Source of the DNA: a virus
Length of the DNA stretch: 45,300 nt
Reading direction: 5' to 3' (one strand)
IMG/VR virus record: IMGVR_UViG_3300034096_000720
Coordinates: 1 to 45,300 of that record
The position numbers were made by a program, and so were the translations under genes. Each line of letters opens with the position of its first letter. Positions within the stretch are counted from its first letter, which is position 1. The notes beneath the pieces were generated by a model. It was given only the letters and a program-made list of their open reading frames with translations. It was not told the DNA's origin and made no database searches. Positions 13,653 through 21,845 of the stretch are shown here, in pieces.

Positions 13653-15443
13653 ATGAATTCTAAAAAAACACCAGATGTCAAAGAATCTATAAGTTATGGG
13701 TCAGGAGAATATTCTTCTGGCTTTGGTCCGTTTTGGAATGACAGCGGGGCGTATAATCCGTTCCAATTTCCTTCTGCCGGGCAAAACGGATGGATTGATC
13801 CTGTTCAGCTTGCGATACGCGATAATTACCTTTCTGGTGAGCAATTACCTGTTTATCTGACTTGGTGGCAGTTAAAGTCAATTCGCGATAGAGCAAGGTA
13901 TGTTTATGCTGTAAATGAGTTTGCACATGGTATTGTAGGCTGTTTTCAGAATTTTGTTGTTGGAGCGACTGGATTTAAATGGCGTGTAGCAAATATTGAT
14001 TTAAGAACACCAGTTCCTGAAGAAATTCTTAAAAGATGCCAAAATACATTGGATATCTTTCGAGAATATAACAATATGGTCGAAGTGGAAAATGAAATCG
14101 TCTATAGGCTACATGTTGACGGCGAAGTGTTCATTCGTAAGTTTCCACAAGCAAATGGTATGTTAGTAATCAGGTTCATAGAACCTGAGCTTGTAAGGGG
14201 CTATGCAACGGATATCGGATCACCAAAAGATTCATTTGGGATTATTGCGGAAGAAGATGATATTAATTCTGTTCTTGGCTATCAGGTTATTGAAAAACCT
14301 TGGGAAACAAAAGAACCTAAATTTATTCCTGCATCAGATATTATTCACATTAAGTTTGGAACGAATGCGAATGCAAAAAGGGGTTTAACTTCCTTTTATC
14401 CAGTATTTCAGAATTTAAACAATTGTGAGGATATCCTAGCTTCAACTGTGACTATGGCAAAAGCTAGGGCGAAGATTGCGATGATTCGCAAAGTATCTAA
14501 TGTTGCTCCTGATTCAATGTCTAACCTTGTAGATTCTACAGTGGATGCAACTATTAACGATAATAATCCAATGACAGGTAGTAACATGAAGCTTGAACGC
14601 TTTGGTTATGGTTCTATCATTACAACTCCTGAAAATATTAGTTATGAATTCCCTGGAGCAAATTTAGATTCAGCAGGTTTGATTGAAGTCCTTCAAGCTA
14701 ACCTTAGATCACTTGCCACTAGATTTGGCATTAGTGAAACGCTTGTTTCTGGTGATGCTTCTAATAATAACTATTCATCCGCATTAATTGCAGAAGCACC
14801 AGCAAGAAGAACCTTTGAGAGATGGCAAGGTATTGTAGGTAGATCACTTGCCGAATGTAGGTTCGAACCAAATAAATCCCTTGCATGGACACAACTTAAT
14901 TTAGCTGCTGAACACGGAATAATACCAAAAGAAATTTTAAAGAATTTAAAAGTTACTGCTGAAGCTTGTTCACTGCAATCTCGCGATCATCAAAAAGAAG
15001 CAGAGATGAACAGAATGTATTTAGATATGGGTGTCAAGTCAATTCAAACAATTAGAAGCGAAGTTGGTTTAGATAACGACACGGAAGCAAGTAACATTAA
15101 CACACATGCTAATATTAAACCTAGTGATCCATCTGCAAAAGCAGAAAAACCTAATGCAGCACCAAACGAAACACCCAATGCAGCACCAGAAGCAAATAAA
15201 CCTGAAGATAATAATGCAGAAGAGGTTCAAGATACTGCTTTGAATGGTGCACAAATAACATCACTTGTAAATGTAGTAACGCAATGTGTACAAGGTTTGT
15301 TACCAATTTCCGCTGGTATGGCTATTGCAAAATCTTCATTCCCACTAATTCCGCAAAGTGTTATTGATGCAATTTTCAAAGATATTGAGGTTAAGAAAAC
15401 ACCTGATCCTGAAAAACCTAAAGTGCAACCTATGGACAAATAA
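13653..15443 (+). CDS. Portal protein
   Basis: 596 residues. The portal forms the dodecameric ring through which DNA enters the capsid. Family features are RDRARYVYAVNEFAHGIVG near residue 75, DGEVFIRKF, the FIEPELVRG strand, DIIHIKFGTNANAKRGLTSF near residue 230, and the tunnel-loop and C-terminal region with ISETLVSGDASNNNYSSALIAEAPARRTFERWQ. The last 130 residues are Pro/Asn/Glu-rich and probably disordered. The ribosome site before the ATG is weak. The protease/scaffold gene follows 25 bp downstream, the usual head-gene order. Confidence 0.85.
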   Translation: MNSKKTPDVKESISYGSGEYSSGFGPFWNDSGAYNPFQFPSAGQNGWIDPVQLAIRDNYLSGEQLPVYLTWWQLKSIRDRARYVYAVNEFAHGIVGCFQNFVVGATGFKWRVANIDLRTPVPEEILKRCQNTLDIFREYNNMVEVENEIVYRLHVDGEVFIRKFPQANGMLVIRFIEPELVRGYATDIGSPKDSFGIIAEEDDINSVLGYQVIEKPWETKEPKFIPASDIIHIKFGTNANAKRGLTSFYPVFQNLNNCEDILASTVTMAKARAKIAMIRKVSNVAPDSMSNLVDSTVDATINDNNPMTGSNMKLERFGYGSIITTPENISYEFPGANLDSAGLIEVLQANLRSLATRFGISETLVSGDASNNNYSSALIAEAPARRTFERWQGIVGRSLAECRFEPNKSLAWTQLNLAAEHGIIPKEILKNLKVTAEACSLQSRDHQKEAEMNRMYLDMGVKSIQTIRSEVGLDNDTEASNINTHANIKPSDPSAKAEKPNAAPNETPNAAPEANKPEDNNAEEVQDTALNGAQITSLVNVVTQCVQGLLPISAGMAIAKSSFPLIPQSVIDAIFKDIEVKKTPDPEKPKVQPMDK

Positions 15444-15468
15444 TTTTTATTAGGTTAGTATTTAAAAT

Positions 15469-17292
15469 ATGAATTCAACATTTGAAAATCCTGTTGATCG
15501 AGAAAACCACATTGTCAGAGGTGTGAAGGTTCTTGGATTTACTTCCGCGAATGGAAGGATTTATGATTTTGCAGCAGTGAAGGAAGCTATTCAAAAATAT
15601 GAAAAGGCTCCTGTAAACAAAGATCACAACATGGAAGAACCTTCCTTTTCTGATCGGCTAGGATGGCTTGAGAATGTTATTTTAGAAAAGGATGGGTTGT
15701 ACGCCGATTTCCATTATAACCCTCATGCAGAAGGTATTGAATCGTTTCTATGGTTCGCTGAACACAATGGGCTTGGTGATGTAGGTTTCTCACATTTAGT
15801 TTCTGGAAAATATTCTGTTGATCCGGATGGTACGGAACGAATCACAAGAATTGACAAGGTTAAATCTGTTGACCTAGTGGCTAACCCTGCTACAACTAAA
15901 ACAATATTTGAATCAGAAGTTAAACCTATGCCAAAAAAGGTAGTTAAGGAAGCAGAATATTTTTCTAAAGGTACAAAAATATCTAAGTCTGATTTAAAAA
16001 GAATAGAAAAAGAATCAGACGCAGCATATAAAAAAGTACAAGATACAGTTTTTAAAACAACTTCTGAATACAGAGCTGCACAAGATAGGGCAAATGTTGC
16101 AAATGAAATGTATCGTGAAGCATTAAAATTATATAATGCTCAACAGAATAAAGGATCTGAATCTATGAAAGAAAACGATAGTGATTTTAAAGTAGTAACA
16201 AAACTTTCTGGTACTAATGATGACCAGGTTTCTAAACGAGAAAAAACTTATGACCTTTATTACAAAGGGAAGTATTTAGGAACTGTTGATGACATTGCAA
16301 AAGTATGGAAGATTGAAAAGGAATACGCTAATAAAAAAGGATCTGAATCTATTAAAGAAGATGATTATGATGATTTAGGTTTAACTGATAAAGAAAAAGC
16401 AGATAACCTTAGAGCAGCAAAATTGCAAGATAGAAAAATGGCTGCATCTAGGAGAAAAAATAGTGGAGATGATGATGGCAGAAGAGGATATGGACCTACA
16501 GGAACTACAAGAACTAATAGGGCAAGGAGACGTGAATCTGTTAAGGAAGCAAAACAACCTTCTACAGGTTCCGAAATGACAGTTAAACAACTTATGGATT
16601 TATTCAAGGATGGTGAATGGGAAGCTTATTCGGATGTGGTTCCTAATAAGTATGTTACACTTTTTAACAAAAGTAAAAACAAAAAAGTTAATATCCTAGT
16701 ACGCGAACAAGGAGATGATGAAATGGACAATAATAAAATGATGGAAGAAGAAAATCCAATGCAAGAAGAAGGTATGCAAGAACCAATGATGGAAGAAGCA
16801 GATGATGTTTACGCAAAAGTAAAAGAAGTTTGTGAAGGGGAAGGTTCTGATGAAGAAAAATCCCAAAAGATTCTTGAAATGCTTGGCCTCTCCGGTGGTA
16901 TGTCCGAAGGTGAAGATGAACCTATGGAAGAAGCAGAAGAAGATCCAGAAGAAAAAGATGGTTCTAAATCTGCTGTTCTTGAAGTCGATGATGAAGAAGA
17001 AGAAGAACCCAAAAAAGAATCTAAATCGGAATTAGCTTCTTTGAGAAAATGGAAAGCTGAAAAGCTTAAGGAAGAAAAGATTGTGAATCTGATTAAAGAA
17101 TCTAATCTTGAACCTACTAAAGTATTCATCAAACAACTTTCTGCAATTGATTCTAAGCTATGGAGTGAAGCAATCAACGATAGGAAGAAAGTTGCCTTAG
17201 TTAAATCTTCCGTTAAACCTATTTCATCTGGTTCGCAATCAAGAAGCGAATTAAGTTACAAACAATTTCTTGAATCCGTATTAGGTAAATAA
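15469..17292 (+). CDS. Prohead protease fused to scaffold, with inserted linker array
   Basis: 607 residues. Residues 1-150 are a phage maturation protease domain: VRGVKVLGFTSANGRIYDF, KAPVNKDHN (probable catalytic His), LGDVGFSHLVSGKY (probable catalytic Ser) and VDLVANPATT. The middle (about 155-430) holds short helical or alpha/beta segments separated by near-identical linkers VVKEA (about 158), ESMKEN (about 233), ESIKED (about 293) and ESVKEA (about 356). The rest is very acidic and ends in a basic coiled-coil scaffold-like part (LASLRKWKAEKLKEEKIVNL). Protease and scaffold are commonly fused in this way so that the scaffold is digested after capsid assembly. The linkers fit a V/I/M-x-E cleavage pattern, which is inference. 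Confidence 0.8.
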   Translation: MNSTFENPVDRENHIVRGVKVLGFTSANGRIYDFAAVKEAIQKYEKAPVNKDHNMEEPSFSDRLGWLENVILEKDGLYADFHYNPHAEGIESFLWFAEHNGLGDVGFSHLVSGKYSVDPDGTERITRIDKVKSVDLVANPATTKTIFESEVKPMPKKVVKEAEYFSKGTKISKSDLKRIEKESDAAYKKVQDTVFKTTSEYRAAQDRANVANEMYREALKLYNAQQNKGSESMKENDSDFKVVTKLSGTNDDQVSKREKTYDLYYKGKYLGTVDDIAKVWKIEKEYANKKGSESIKEDDYDDLGLTDKEKADNLRAAKLQDRKMAASRRKNSGDDDGRRGYGPTGTTRTNRARRRESVKEAKQPSTGSEMTVKQLMDLFKDGEWEAYSDVVPNKYVTLFNKSKNKKVNILVREQGDDEMDNNKMMEEENPMQEEGMQEPMMEEADDVYAKVKEVCEGEGSDEEKSQKILEMLGLSGGMSEGEDEPMEEAEEDPEEKDGSKSAVLEVDDEEEEEPKKESKSELASLRKWKAEKLKEEKIVNLIKESNLEPTKVFIKQLSAIDSKLWSEAINDRKKVALVKSSVKPISSGSQSRSELSYKQFLESVLGK

Positions 17293-17317
17293 ACAAACTA
17301 TTTAAGGAGTTTCTACA

Positions 17318-17788
17318 ATGGCCATTCGATACAGTTTCAATACTACTAATCCTGTTATGGCTGAAGTTGATACAACTTCTGCAATCGCTTTAGGCGATCT
17401 TGTTGCACAAGTTTCAGGTGAAGTAATTTCTGCTGCTGATTTTACTTGGACAACCAACTTAGCAACAACCCAAGAAAATTTTGCAACAGCATTTCTTGGA
17501 ATATCTGGTCAAACTAAACTTGAAGATGTTGAAAAAATCTATGGTAACTCTGTAGCTAATCAAATCAGAATTGATTGCTCCGGTATTTATGAAGGTGATT
17601 ATACAGGGGGTGCCCTTGTTATTGGCGATTATGTTGGCCCTAGTTCCGCTGCTAGTGTACTCCTTCCACAATCACTTGTTAAAGTTGCAACTGCTGCTTT
17701 AGCAATTGGTAGGGTTGTAGAATCTTTAGCTGGAAATGGAACTGTAAAATTCCAATTGCTATCATCACTTAATTCAGTATCCCGTTAA
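17318..17788 (+). CDS. Capsid decoration-like protein
   Basis: 156 residues, Ala/Thr/Val-rich and all-beta in appearance. The pattern ALGDLVAQVSGEVISAADF, then ATAFLGISGQT, then GDYVGPSS recalls phage head-decoration proteins of the DUF2190 type, which trim the capsid surface. It lies directly before the major capsid gene, the usual place for such proteins. AAGGAG precedes the ATG. The decoration role is inferred from pattern and position. Confidence 0.6.
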   Translation: MAIRYSFNTTNPVMAEVDTTSAIALGDLVAQVSGEVISAADFTWTTNLATTQENFATAFLGISGQTKLEDVEKIYGNSVANQIRIDCSGIYEGDYTGGALVIGDYVGPSSAASVLLPQSLVKVATAALAIGRVVESLAGNGTVKFQLLSSLNSVSR

Positions 17789-17820
17789 ACAAACTTTTTA
17801 ATTTTTAGGAGATTTTGAGA

Positions 17821-19041
17821 ATGAAGAATCTAGGAAAAAAGCTTAAAGCATTTGGCAAACAAAATGGTGTCTTGAAAACTAAAACCTACTTAGCAGAATC
17901 TATTGCCAAGGGTGATATTAGTTTGAGAAACATTTCCCTTCGAGGCCTTGCAGAAGGTATTGTTGGCGATGATTGGGCCGAAAAGATGCAACGCTTCAAC
18001 GGGCCTGATCGAGTGTTTATGGAAGCATCTGAAGCGGTTGACGCAAGTAACTTTGCAGCAATCACAGGTCAGATTCTTATCACTACTGTTCAGGAAAAAT
18101 ATAAACTTGCAAATTTGATTGGCGATGAATTGGTGCAAACAATTCCCGCTGGTCAAAATCTTTCAAGTGAATTAATTCCTTGGTTATCTGATATCAGTCC
18201 TTCACCTGATGTTGTTCAACCCGGTATGCCATATTCACAAACTCAATTTAGTGGTAACTATGTACGAATTCCAGCAATCGAAAAGGTTGGTAGAATTTGT
18301 GCAATTACTGCTGAAATGATTTATTCTGATAAAACTTCCCAAGCTTTATCTAGTGCTGAATCGGTTGGAACTTATTGCGGTTTAGTTCGCGAGGAACGAA
18401 TTCTAAATACCGTATTAGGTTTAACAGGAAGTTATGTTTATGGAACTGCTGTAGGTGCAGAATCTACTCTAAACACCTATAGCACTACAGCACAAGCTGG
18501 TATGACTTTTGGATTCATTAATAAGGTTACATCATATGCTTTGAGCAATTGGTCAAGCATTAACACGCTTGAACAACTGTTCTACAATATGAAGGACCCT
18601 AATACTGGAAAACCTATTCATATTTTTGAACCAGGTGCAATGTCCATGCTAGTTATGCCATTCCAAAGATATACTGCAAGCAGGATTTTAAATCCTCAAA
18701 CAGTTACTAAGAACGGGCCTTTTGCTACTAGTGGTGATGTTGAACAGCTTGAAAGTCCAAATCCTTTGGATACTAATTACAAGATTTTGACTTCTGCTAA
18801 CGCAAGAAATCTTCTTGTAACTAGTGGTGTTGCAGCATCAACAGCAGACAAGTATGTGTTCCTTGGAAACTTTAAAAAGGCTTTTGTATGGCGCGAAGCG
18901 AAGCCACTTGAAGTCGTCCAAGCTCCTGCAAATAATTGGGCGGAATTTAATCAGGATATCACGGTTGCTATTAAAGCATCGTGGTGGGGGTCTTGCGGTG
19001 TTATGGATCCTCGTTATGTGGTTCAAGGTTTACCCGCTTAA
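17821..19041 (+). CDS. Major capsid protein
   Basis: 406 residues from the ATG at 17821 (AGGAG 9 bases upstream; a TTG six bases earlier is less likely). Capsid features are a charged helical N-terminal region of about 60 residues (a delta-domain-like scaffold), then DRVFMEASEAVDASNFAAITGQ, TVQEKYKLANLIGDELV, and the helix-rich E-K-V-G-R core with EEMIYSDKTSQ-like spacing. The HK97-type fold is expected from the gene order portal, protease, decoration, capsid, though sequence alone does not prove it. A strong terminator follows, which typically lifts capsid mRNA above downstream genes. Confidence 0.85.
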   Translation: MKNLGKKLKAFGKQNGVLKTKTYLAESIAKGDISLRNISLRGLAEGIVGDDWAEKMQRFNGPDRVFMEASEAVDASNFAAITGQILITTVQEKYKLANLIGDELVQTIPAGQNLSSELIPWLSDISPSPDVVQPGMPYSQTQFSGNYVRIPAIEKVGRICAITAEMIYSDKTSQALSSAESVGTYCGLVREERILNTVLGLTGSYVYGTAVGAESTLNTYSTTAQAGMTFGFINKVTSYALSNWSSINTLEQLFYNMKDPNTGKPIHIFEPGAMSMLVMPFQRYTASRILNPQTVTKNGPFATSGDVEQLESPNPLDTNYKILTSANARNLLVTSGVAASTADKYVFLGNFKKAFVWREAKPLEVVQAPANNWAEFNQDITVAIKASWWGSCGVMDPRYVVQGLPA

Positions 19042-19062
19042 TCTACGGGTTAACCCCTCAAG

Positions 19063-19099
19063 ACCTGTACGGTTATTCCCTTTTCCGTACAGGTTTTTT
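19063..19099 (+). terminator. Intrinsic terminator after the capsid gene
   Basis: A perfect 10-bp stem (ACCTGTACGG at 19063-19072 with CCGTACAGGT at 19085-19094), 12-base loop and T-run 19094-19099. It lies between capsid and connector genes and probably gives partial termination. Confidence 0.95.
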
Positions 19100-19117
19100 C
19101 TTATTGGAGTATTTGCA

Positions 19118-19330
19118 ATGCCTACACCCGCTGAAAATATTCTTACCATTCGAGATAATTATATTGCAGCATTGTTAGCAGATTCTGCAAATCCTCAACC
19201 CTCATATTCTTGGGAAGGTGTTAGCGTTTCTAGAACTGAATGGAGACAACAACAACTTTTGAATGTAACGGAATGCAACAAGGTAGCAGCAGCATTAAAC
19301 CCCCAAGAATTCCGTACTCAATTCATGTAG
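19118..19330 (+). CDS. Small head-tail region protein
   Basis: 70 residues from the ATG at 19118 (TGGAG 8 bases upstream, just after the terminator). The start MPTPAENILTIRDNYIAALL is helical, followed by SYSWEGVSVSRTEWRQQQLL. Longer open frames upstream overlap the capsid gene and are ignored. Position after the capsid suggests a head completion or connector role, not shown directly. Confidence 0.65.
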   Translation: MPTPAENILTIRDNYIAALLADSANPQPSYSWEGVSVSRTEWRQQQLLNVTECNKVAAALNPQEFRTQFM

Positions 19331-19338
19331 GAGTGTTT

Positions 19339-19662
19339 ATGCCTACTTTAGACTTATCGCAAGAATACAATGTTTTTGACAATCCTGAAGTTCTTGTTTT
19401 AGTTAATCCCGCTGGTGATACGGCAACAACTAATTACGGGTATCGTAGAGCAATTACAGTTGCTTACCAAGATCAATCAGGAGTTATGAAAGTTGAAAAC
19501 ATTACTAAATTTTTAGTTTGGAAAACTAATATAACCCCATTAGTTCCGCAAATTGATTGCGAAATAACTGATTCAAACGCTGAAAAATACTATGTAAATA
19601 GTGTAGATAATCAGGGAAATCAAGAATATTACGGTTTAGACTGTACTAGGAAAAGCAGCTAA
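19339..19662 (+). CDS. Head-tail connector-like protein
   Basis: 107 residues from the ATG at 19339, preceded by TAGGAG that overlaps the previous stop; an earlier in-frame ATG at 19240 lies inside the previous gene and has no ribosome site. It looks beta-rich (GYRRAITVAYQDQSGVMKV). The place in the gene order fits a head-tail adaptor or stopper. No family recognised with certainty. Confidence 0.6.
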   Translation: MPTLDLSQEYNVFDNPEVLVLVNPAGDTATTNYGYRRAITVAYQDQSGVMKVENITKFLVWKTNITPLVPQIDCEITDSNAEKYYVNSVDNQGNQEYYGLDCTRKSS

Positions 19663-20138
19663 TGCAAAAAGTAATGAAAACAAATCGGCCTATAATGACA
19701 GCAAATCCCGCTGACCGTTATACTACGATTGAAGATACTTTAGCAACAAATTTAGCTGCATTAGGTTACACGGTATACAAAAGAAAAGGTGCTGTAATTC
19801 GTGAAACAGATGTGTTTCCATCTGTAGTTGTTTCCCCTTCTGATGATGGTGAAGAATTAGGTGTAGAAACATTTGGTGGTATTGTTGAATTCCTTTATAA
19901 CTTTAGGGTTTATTATATTCAGACTTATACAAGGGATTTAGAATTTACTGATCTTGAAGACCGTTACAAAATAAGAAAAGAAATTTATAGGATTAATCAA
20001 TTTGCTGGTTCTATAAGTCCTACAAGAATTTCCATCAAAGGTATTCAACCTTTTTCAATCAATGGACAACCACAAACTGTTTACAATGTTACGGGTTTTA
20101 GGGTACAATATGGTTTTATAGAACAAGGTTTGGTTTAA
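19662..20138 (+). CDS. Tail completion-like protein
   Basis: 158 residues. The N-terminal helix (RYTTIEDTLATNLAALGYTV) followed by a beta domain (VFPSVVVSPSDDGEE, FLYNFRVYYIQTY) fits small tail-terminator or head-tail joining proteins that sit just before the tube genes, but it is not a clear match to a named family. The ATG overlaps the previous stop (TAATG). Confidence 0.55.
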   Translation: MQKVMKTNRPIMTANPADRYTTIEDTLATNLAALGYTVYKRKGAVIRETDVFPSVVVSPSDDGEELGVETFGGIVEFLYNFRVYYIQTYTRDLEFTDLEDRYKIRKEIYRINQFAGSISPTRISIKGIQPFSINGQPQTVYNVTGFRVQYGFIEQGLV

Positions 20139-20152
20139 CTAGGAGAATTAAA

Positions 20153-20653
20153 ATGCCAGTAGATAATATATTTTTGACAGGTAAAATTGCTTTGTTTGAT
20201 TTAACTAGAACAGATGGAGTTGTAGGTACTGGTACACTTCCAGTTACTACTGCAACCATTGCAACTAAAATTGAAACACCTGAATCTTCTTCTTATGCTT
20301 CAGGTGGTTACACGGAATTAGTTCTAGGAATTCAATCAGCAGAAATTACGGTAGAAATTCTTTATGATAAAGTTGCATTGCCTCCAATATTTGCTGGTAT
20401 GAAAGCAGATGTTACTTTGTCTCCTACTGGTGGTAGGTCTGCATTTCTTGCATCATCTCCAACAAGTACACAAGCTACTTTAGGAACAAATGAATATTTA
20501 GCTTATGCGGGTGATCCTTTAACTTTTAATTTTGAAAATTGTACTGTAACGCAAGTTACTTACGATATGCCTGTAAAGGATCTTCAAAAAGTGAAGCTAA
20601 CTTTAATTCCTTCAGCAAGTCCAGAAGTAAATTTTAGTGATGTAGCATTCTAA
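20153..20653 (+). CDS. Tail tube-like protein A
   Basis: 166 residues, beta-rich. It shares with its downstream neighbour the pattern S-A-E-I-T-V/L-x-x-L (IQSAEITVEILYD near residue 62) and a C-terminal NCTVTQVTYDMPVKDLQKVK segment. Position before the chaperone and tape measure genes points to a major tail tube protein or a copy of it. AGGAG lies 7 bases before the ATG. Confidence 0.65.
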   Translation: MPVDNIFLTGKIALFDLTRTDGVVGTGTLPVTTATIATKIETPESSSYASGGYTELVLGIQSAEITVEILYDKVALPPIFAGMKADVTLSPTGGRSAFLASSPTSTQATLGTNEYLAYAGDPLTFNFENCTVTQVTYDMPVKDLQKVKLTLIPSASPEVNFSDVAF

Positions 20654-20676
20654 ATTTAATTTAAGGAGTTTATACA

Positions 20677-21057
20677 ATGGCTGTTTTATCAGGTAGACTT
20701 GGTTCAATTGATTTTGGTGCATTAACAAACATTCCAGCAACAAACATTTCAGTTAATTCAAAAGCTGAAGTTGTTGACACAACTAATTTTACAGGTTTAG
20801 GTTTTGATTCTCATGCAATTGGTATGTATTCCGCTGAAATAACTTTAGACCTGTTAGAAGTTAATTCTGGTTTCGGATTGAAACAAGGTCAATCAGGAAC
20901 TGTAACAATAAACGATGGTGACGATGTAACACCCGGTGCAGTTACTATTACTAATTGCCTGATCACAGGTATTAATTATGATGCTGGTGCAAAAGATATC
21001 CAAAAAATGTCTATTACATTAGCAACTAAAGGTGCTTATTCTATCATTGTTGGTTAA
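20677..21057 (+). CDS. Tail tube-like protein B, paralogue of A
   Basis: 126 residues. YSAEITLDLLEVN and NCLITGINYDAGAKDIQKMS align with the matching segments of the gene before it, so the two are probably an ancient tandem duplication. One may form the tube and the other a decorated or tip version. AAGGAG before the ATG. The roles are inferred from position. Confidence 0.65.
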   Translation: MAVLSGRLGSIDFGALTNIPATNISVNSKAEVVDTTNFTGLGFDSHAIGMYSAEITLDLLEVNSGFGLKQGQSGTVTINDGDDVTPGAVTITNCLITGINYDAGAKDIQKMSITLATKGAYSIIVG

Positions 21058-21072
21058 ATCTAAGGGGGAAAA

Positions 21073-21495
21073 ATGGCAGATTCAGTAGGAAATATTTTGA
21101 ATTCATCTGGTGAAGGTTCACAAACGATTGAATTTAAGGGGAAAAAATATACTGCAAGTTTGATTACTCAAAAAGTAAAAGCTGATTTTGAAAAGTCGAT
21201 GGAAAAAAAAGCTTTAGATTCAATTTTTACTTTGAAGGATCGGCTTGAACCTGTTGAATTTCGAGAAGCTGTAAGCGGTGTTACTCGTGATATTGCTTCA
21301 GGTGTTTATTCTTTTGGATCTGAAAATTGTGTAGCGTTTTTAACAACTCCTGTAGGTGTTTTAACATTCGCTTCAATACTTTTTTCTGCTCCTGAAAATG
21401 AAATGCAAGATTTAGTTCTTTCTGAAAAAGAAAGATTTGAAGCAGTAATGGAAATCGTAAGGGAAAAAAGTTTCCCAAACGCAAGGAGGGAGTAA
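21073..21495 (+). CDS. Tail assembly chaperone, short form (G-like)
   Basis: 140 residues, mixed charge, helical, placed between tail tube and tape measure genes as in lambda gpG. Near its 3' end the zero-frame sequence T TTC CCA AAC (21471-21480) is a double slippery site, with a nested hairpin 4-7 bases downstream. A fraction of ribosomes should shift back one base and make a longer fusion (see 21441-21845). AGGGGG precedes the ATG. The chaperone coats the tape measure during tail assembly. Confidence 0.85.
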   Translation: MADSVGNILNSSGEGSQTIEFKGKKYTASLITQKVKADFEKSMEKKALDSIFTLKDRLEPVEFREAVSGVTRDIASGVYSFGSENCVAFLTTPVGVLTFASILFSAPENEMQDLVLSEKERFEAVMEIVREKSFPNARRE

Positions 21496-21845
21496 GTTCA
21501 TCCAAAAGATATGAACCTATTCCCCCTCCAAATTTAATTAATTACTATGTTCACTTAATGGATAAACCTTATCTATTAAGGCCTTGGGAGATAGAAAAAT
21601 TAACCGATATGCAGATTGTTGAACTGTACTACAGAAAAAGAGATGATAAAGGAATACCACTAGAAATAAACGATGAAAAGCATGAATGGGATACTAGGAA
21701 AAAGATAGTTGCAGAAGATGTTATGATGTTCAACAAGTATCAGAATTTTATGAAAACGGGTTCTATGTTAGGTGGTTCACCCAAGCAATTGAATAAATCT
21801 TGGGTTGATAAATTTGGAAAAATACCGGAAAAACCAAATGGCTAA
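21441..21845 (+). CDS. Chaperone extension (T-like), made by -1 frameshift
   Basis: The -1 frame relative to the G-like gene is open from 21441 to 21845, well upstream of its first ATG at 21558, and no ribosome site precedes that ATG. After the slip the extension adds about 122 residues, giving a fusion of about 257 residues. The extension includes RPWEIEKLTDMQIVELYYRK and DEKHEWDTRKK, helical and charged, like other T-domain proteins that contact the tape measure. Separate translation from 21558 is less likely but possible. Confidence 0.8.
   Translation, partial: SSNGNRKGKKFPKRKEGVSSSKRYEPIPPPNLINYYVHLMDKPYLLRPWEIEKLTDMQIVELYYRKRDDKGIPLEINDEKHEWDTRKKIVAEDVMMFNKYQNFMKTGSMLGGSPKQLNKSWVDKFGKIPEKPNG
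21471..21529 (+). promoter_or_regulatory. Programmed -1 frameshift signal
   Basis: Overlapping heptamers T TTC CCA (21471-21477) and C CCA AAC (21474-21480) both fit X-XXY-YYZ in the zero frame. Downstream, GGAGGG (21485-21490) pairs with CCCTCC (21524-21529), and inside it GTTCAT (21496-21501) pairs with ATGAAC (21511-21516). The zero-frame stop (21493-21495) lies within this structure. Confidence 0.85.

Noticed and set aside
18824-19117. Upstream extension of the gene ending at 19330
   Set aside because: It overlaps the capsid gene and crosses the terminator; the ATG at 19118 has a good ribosome site.
21558-21845. Independent gene starting at ATG 21558
   Set aside because: No ribosome site, and the frame is open upstream through a slippery site and hairpin, so a frameshift extension is the better explanation.
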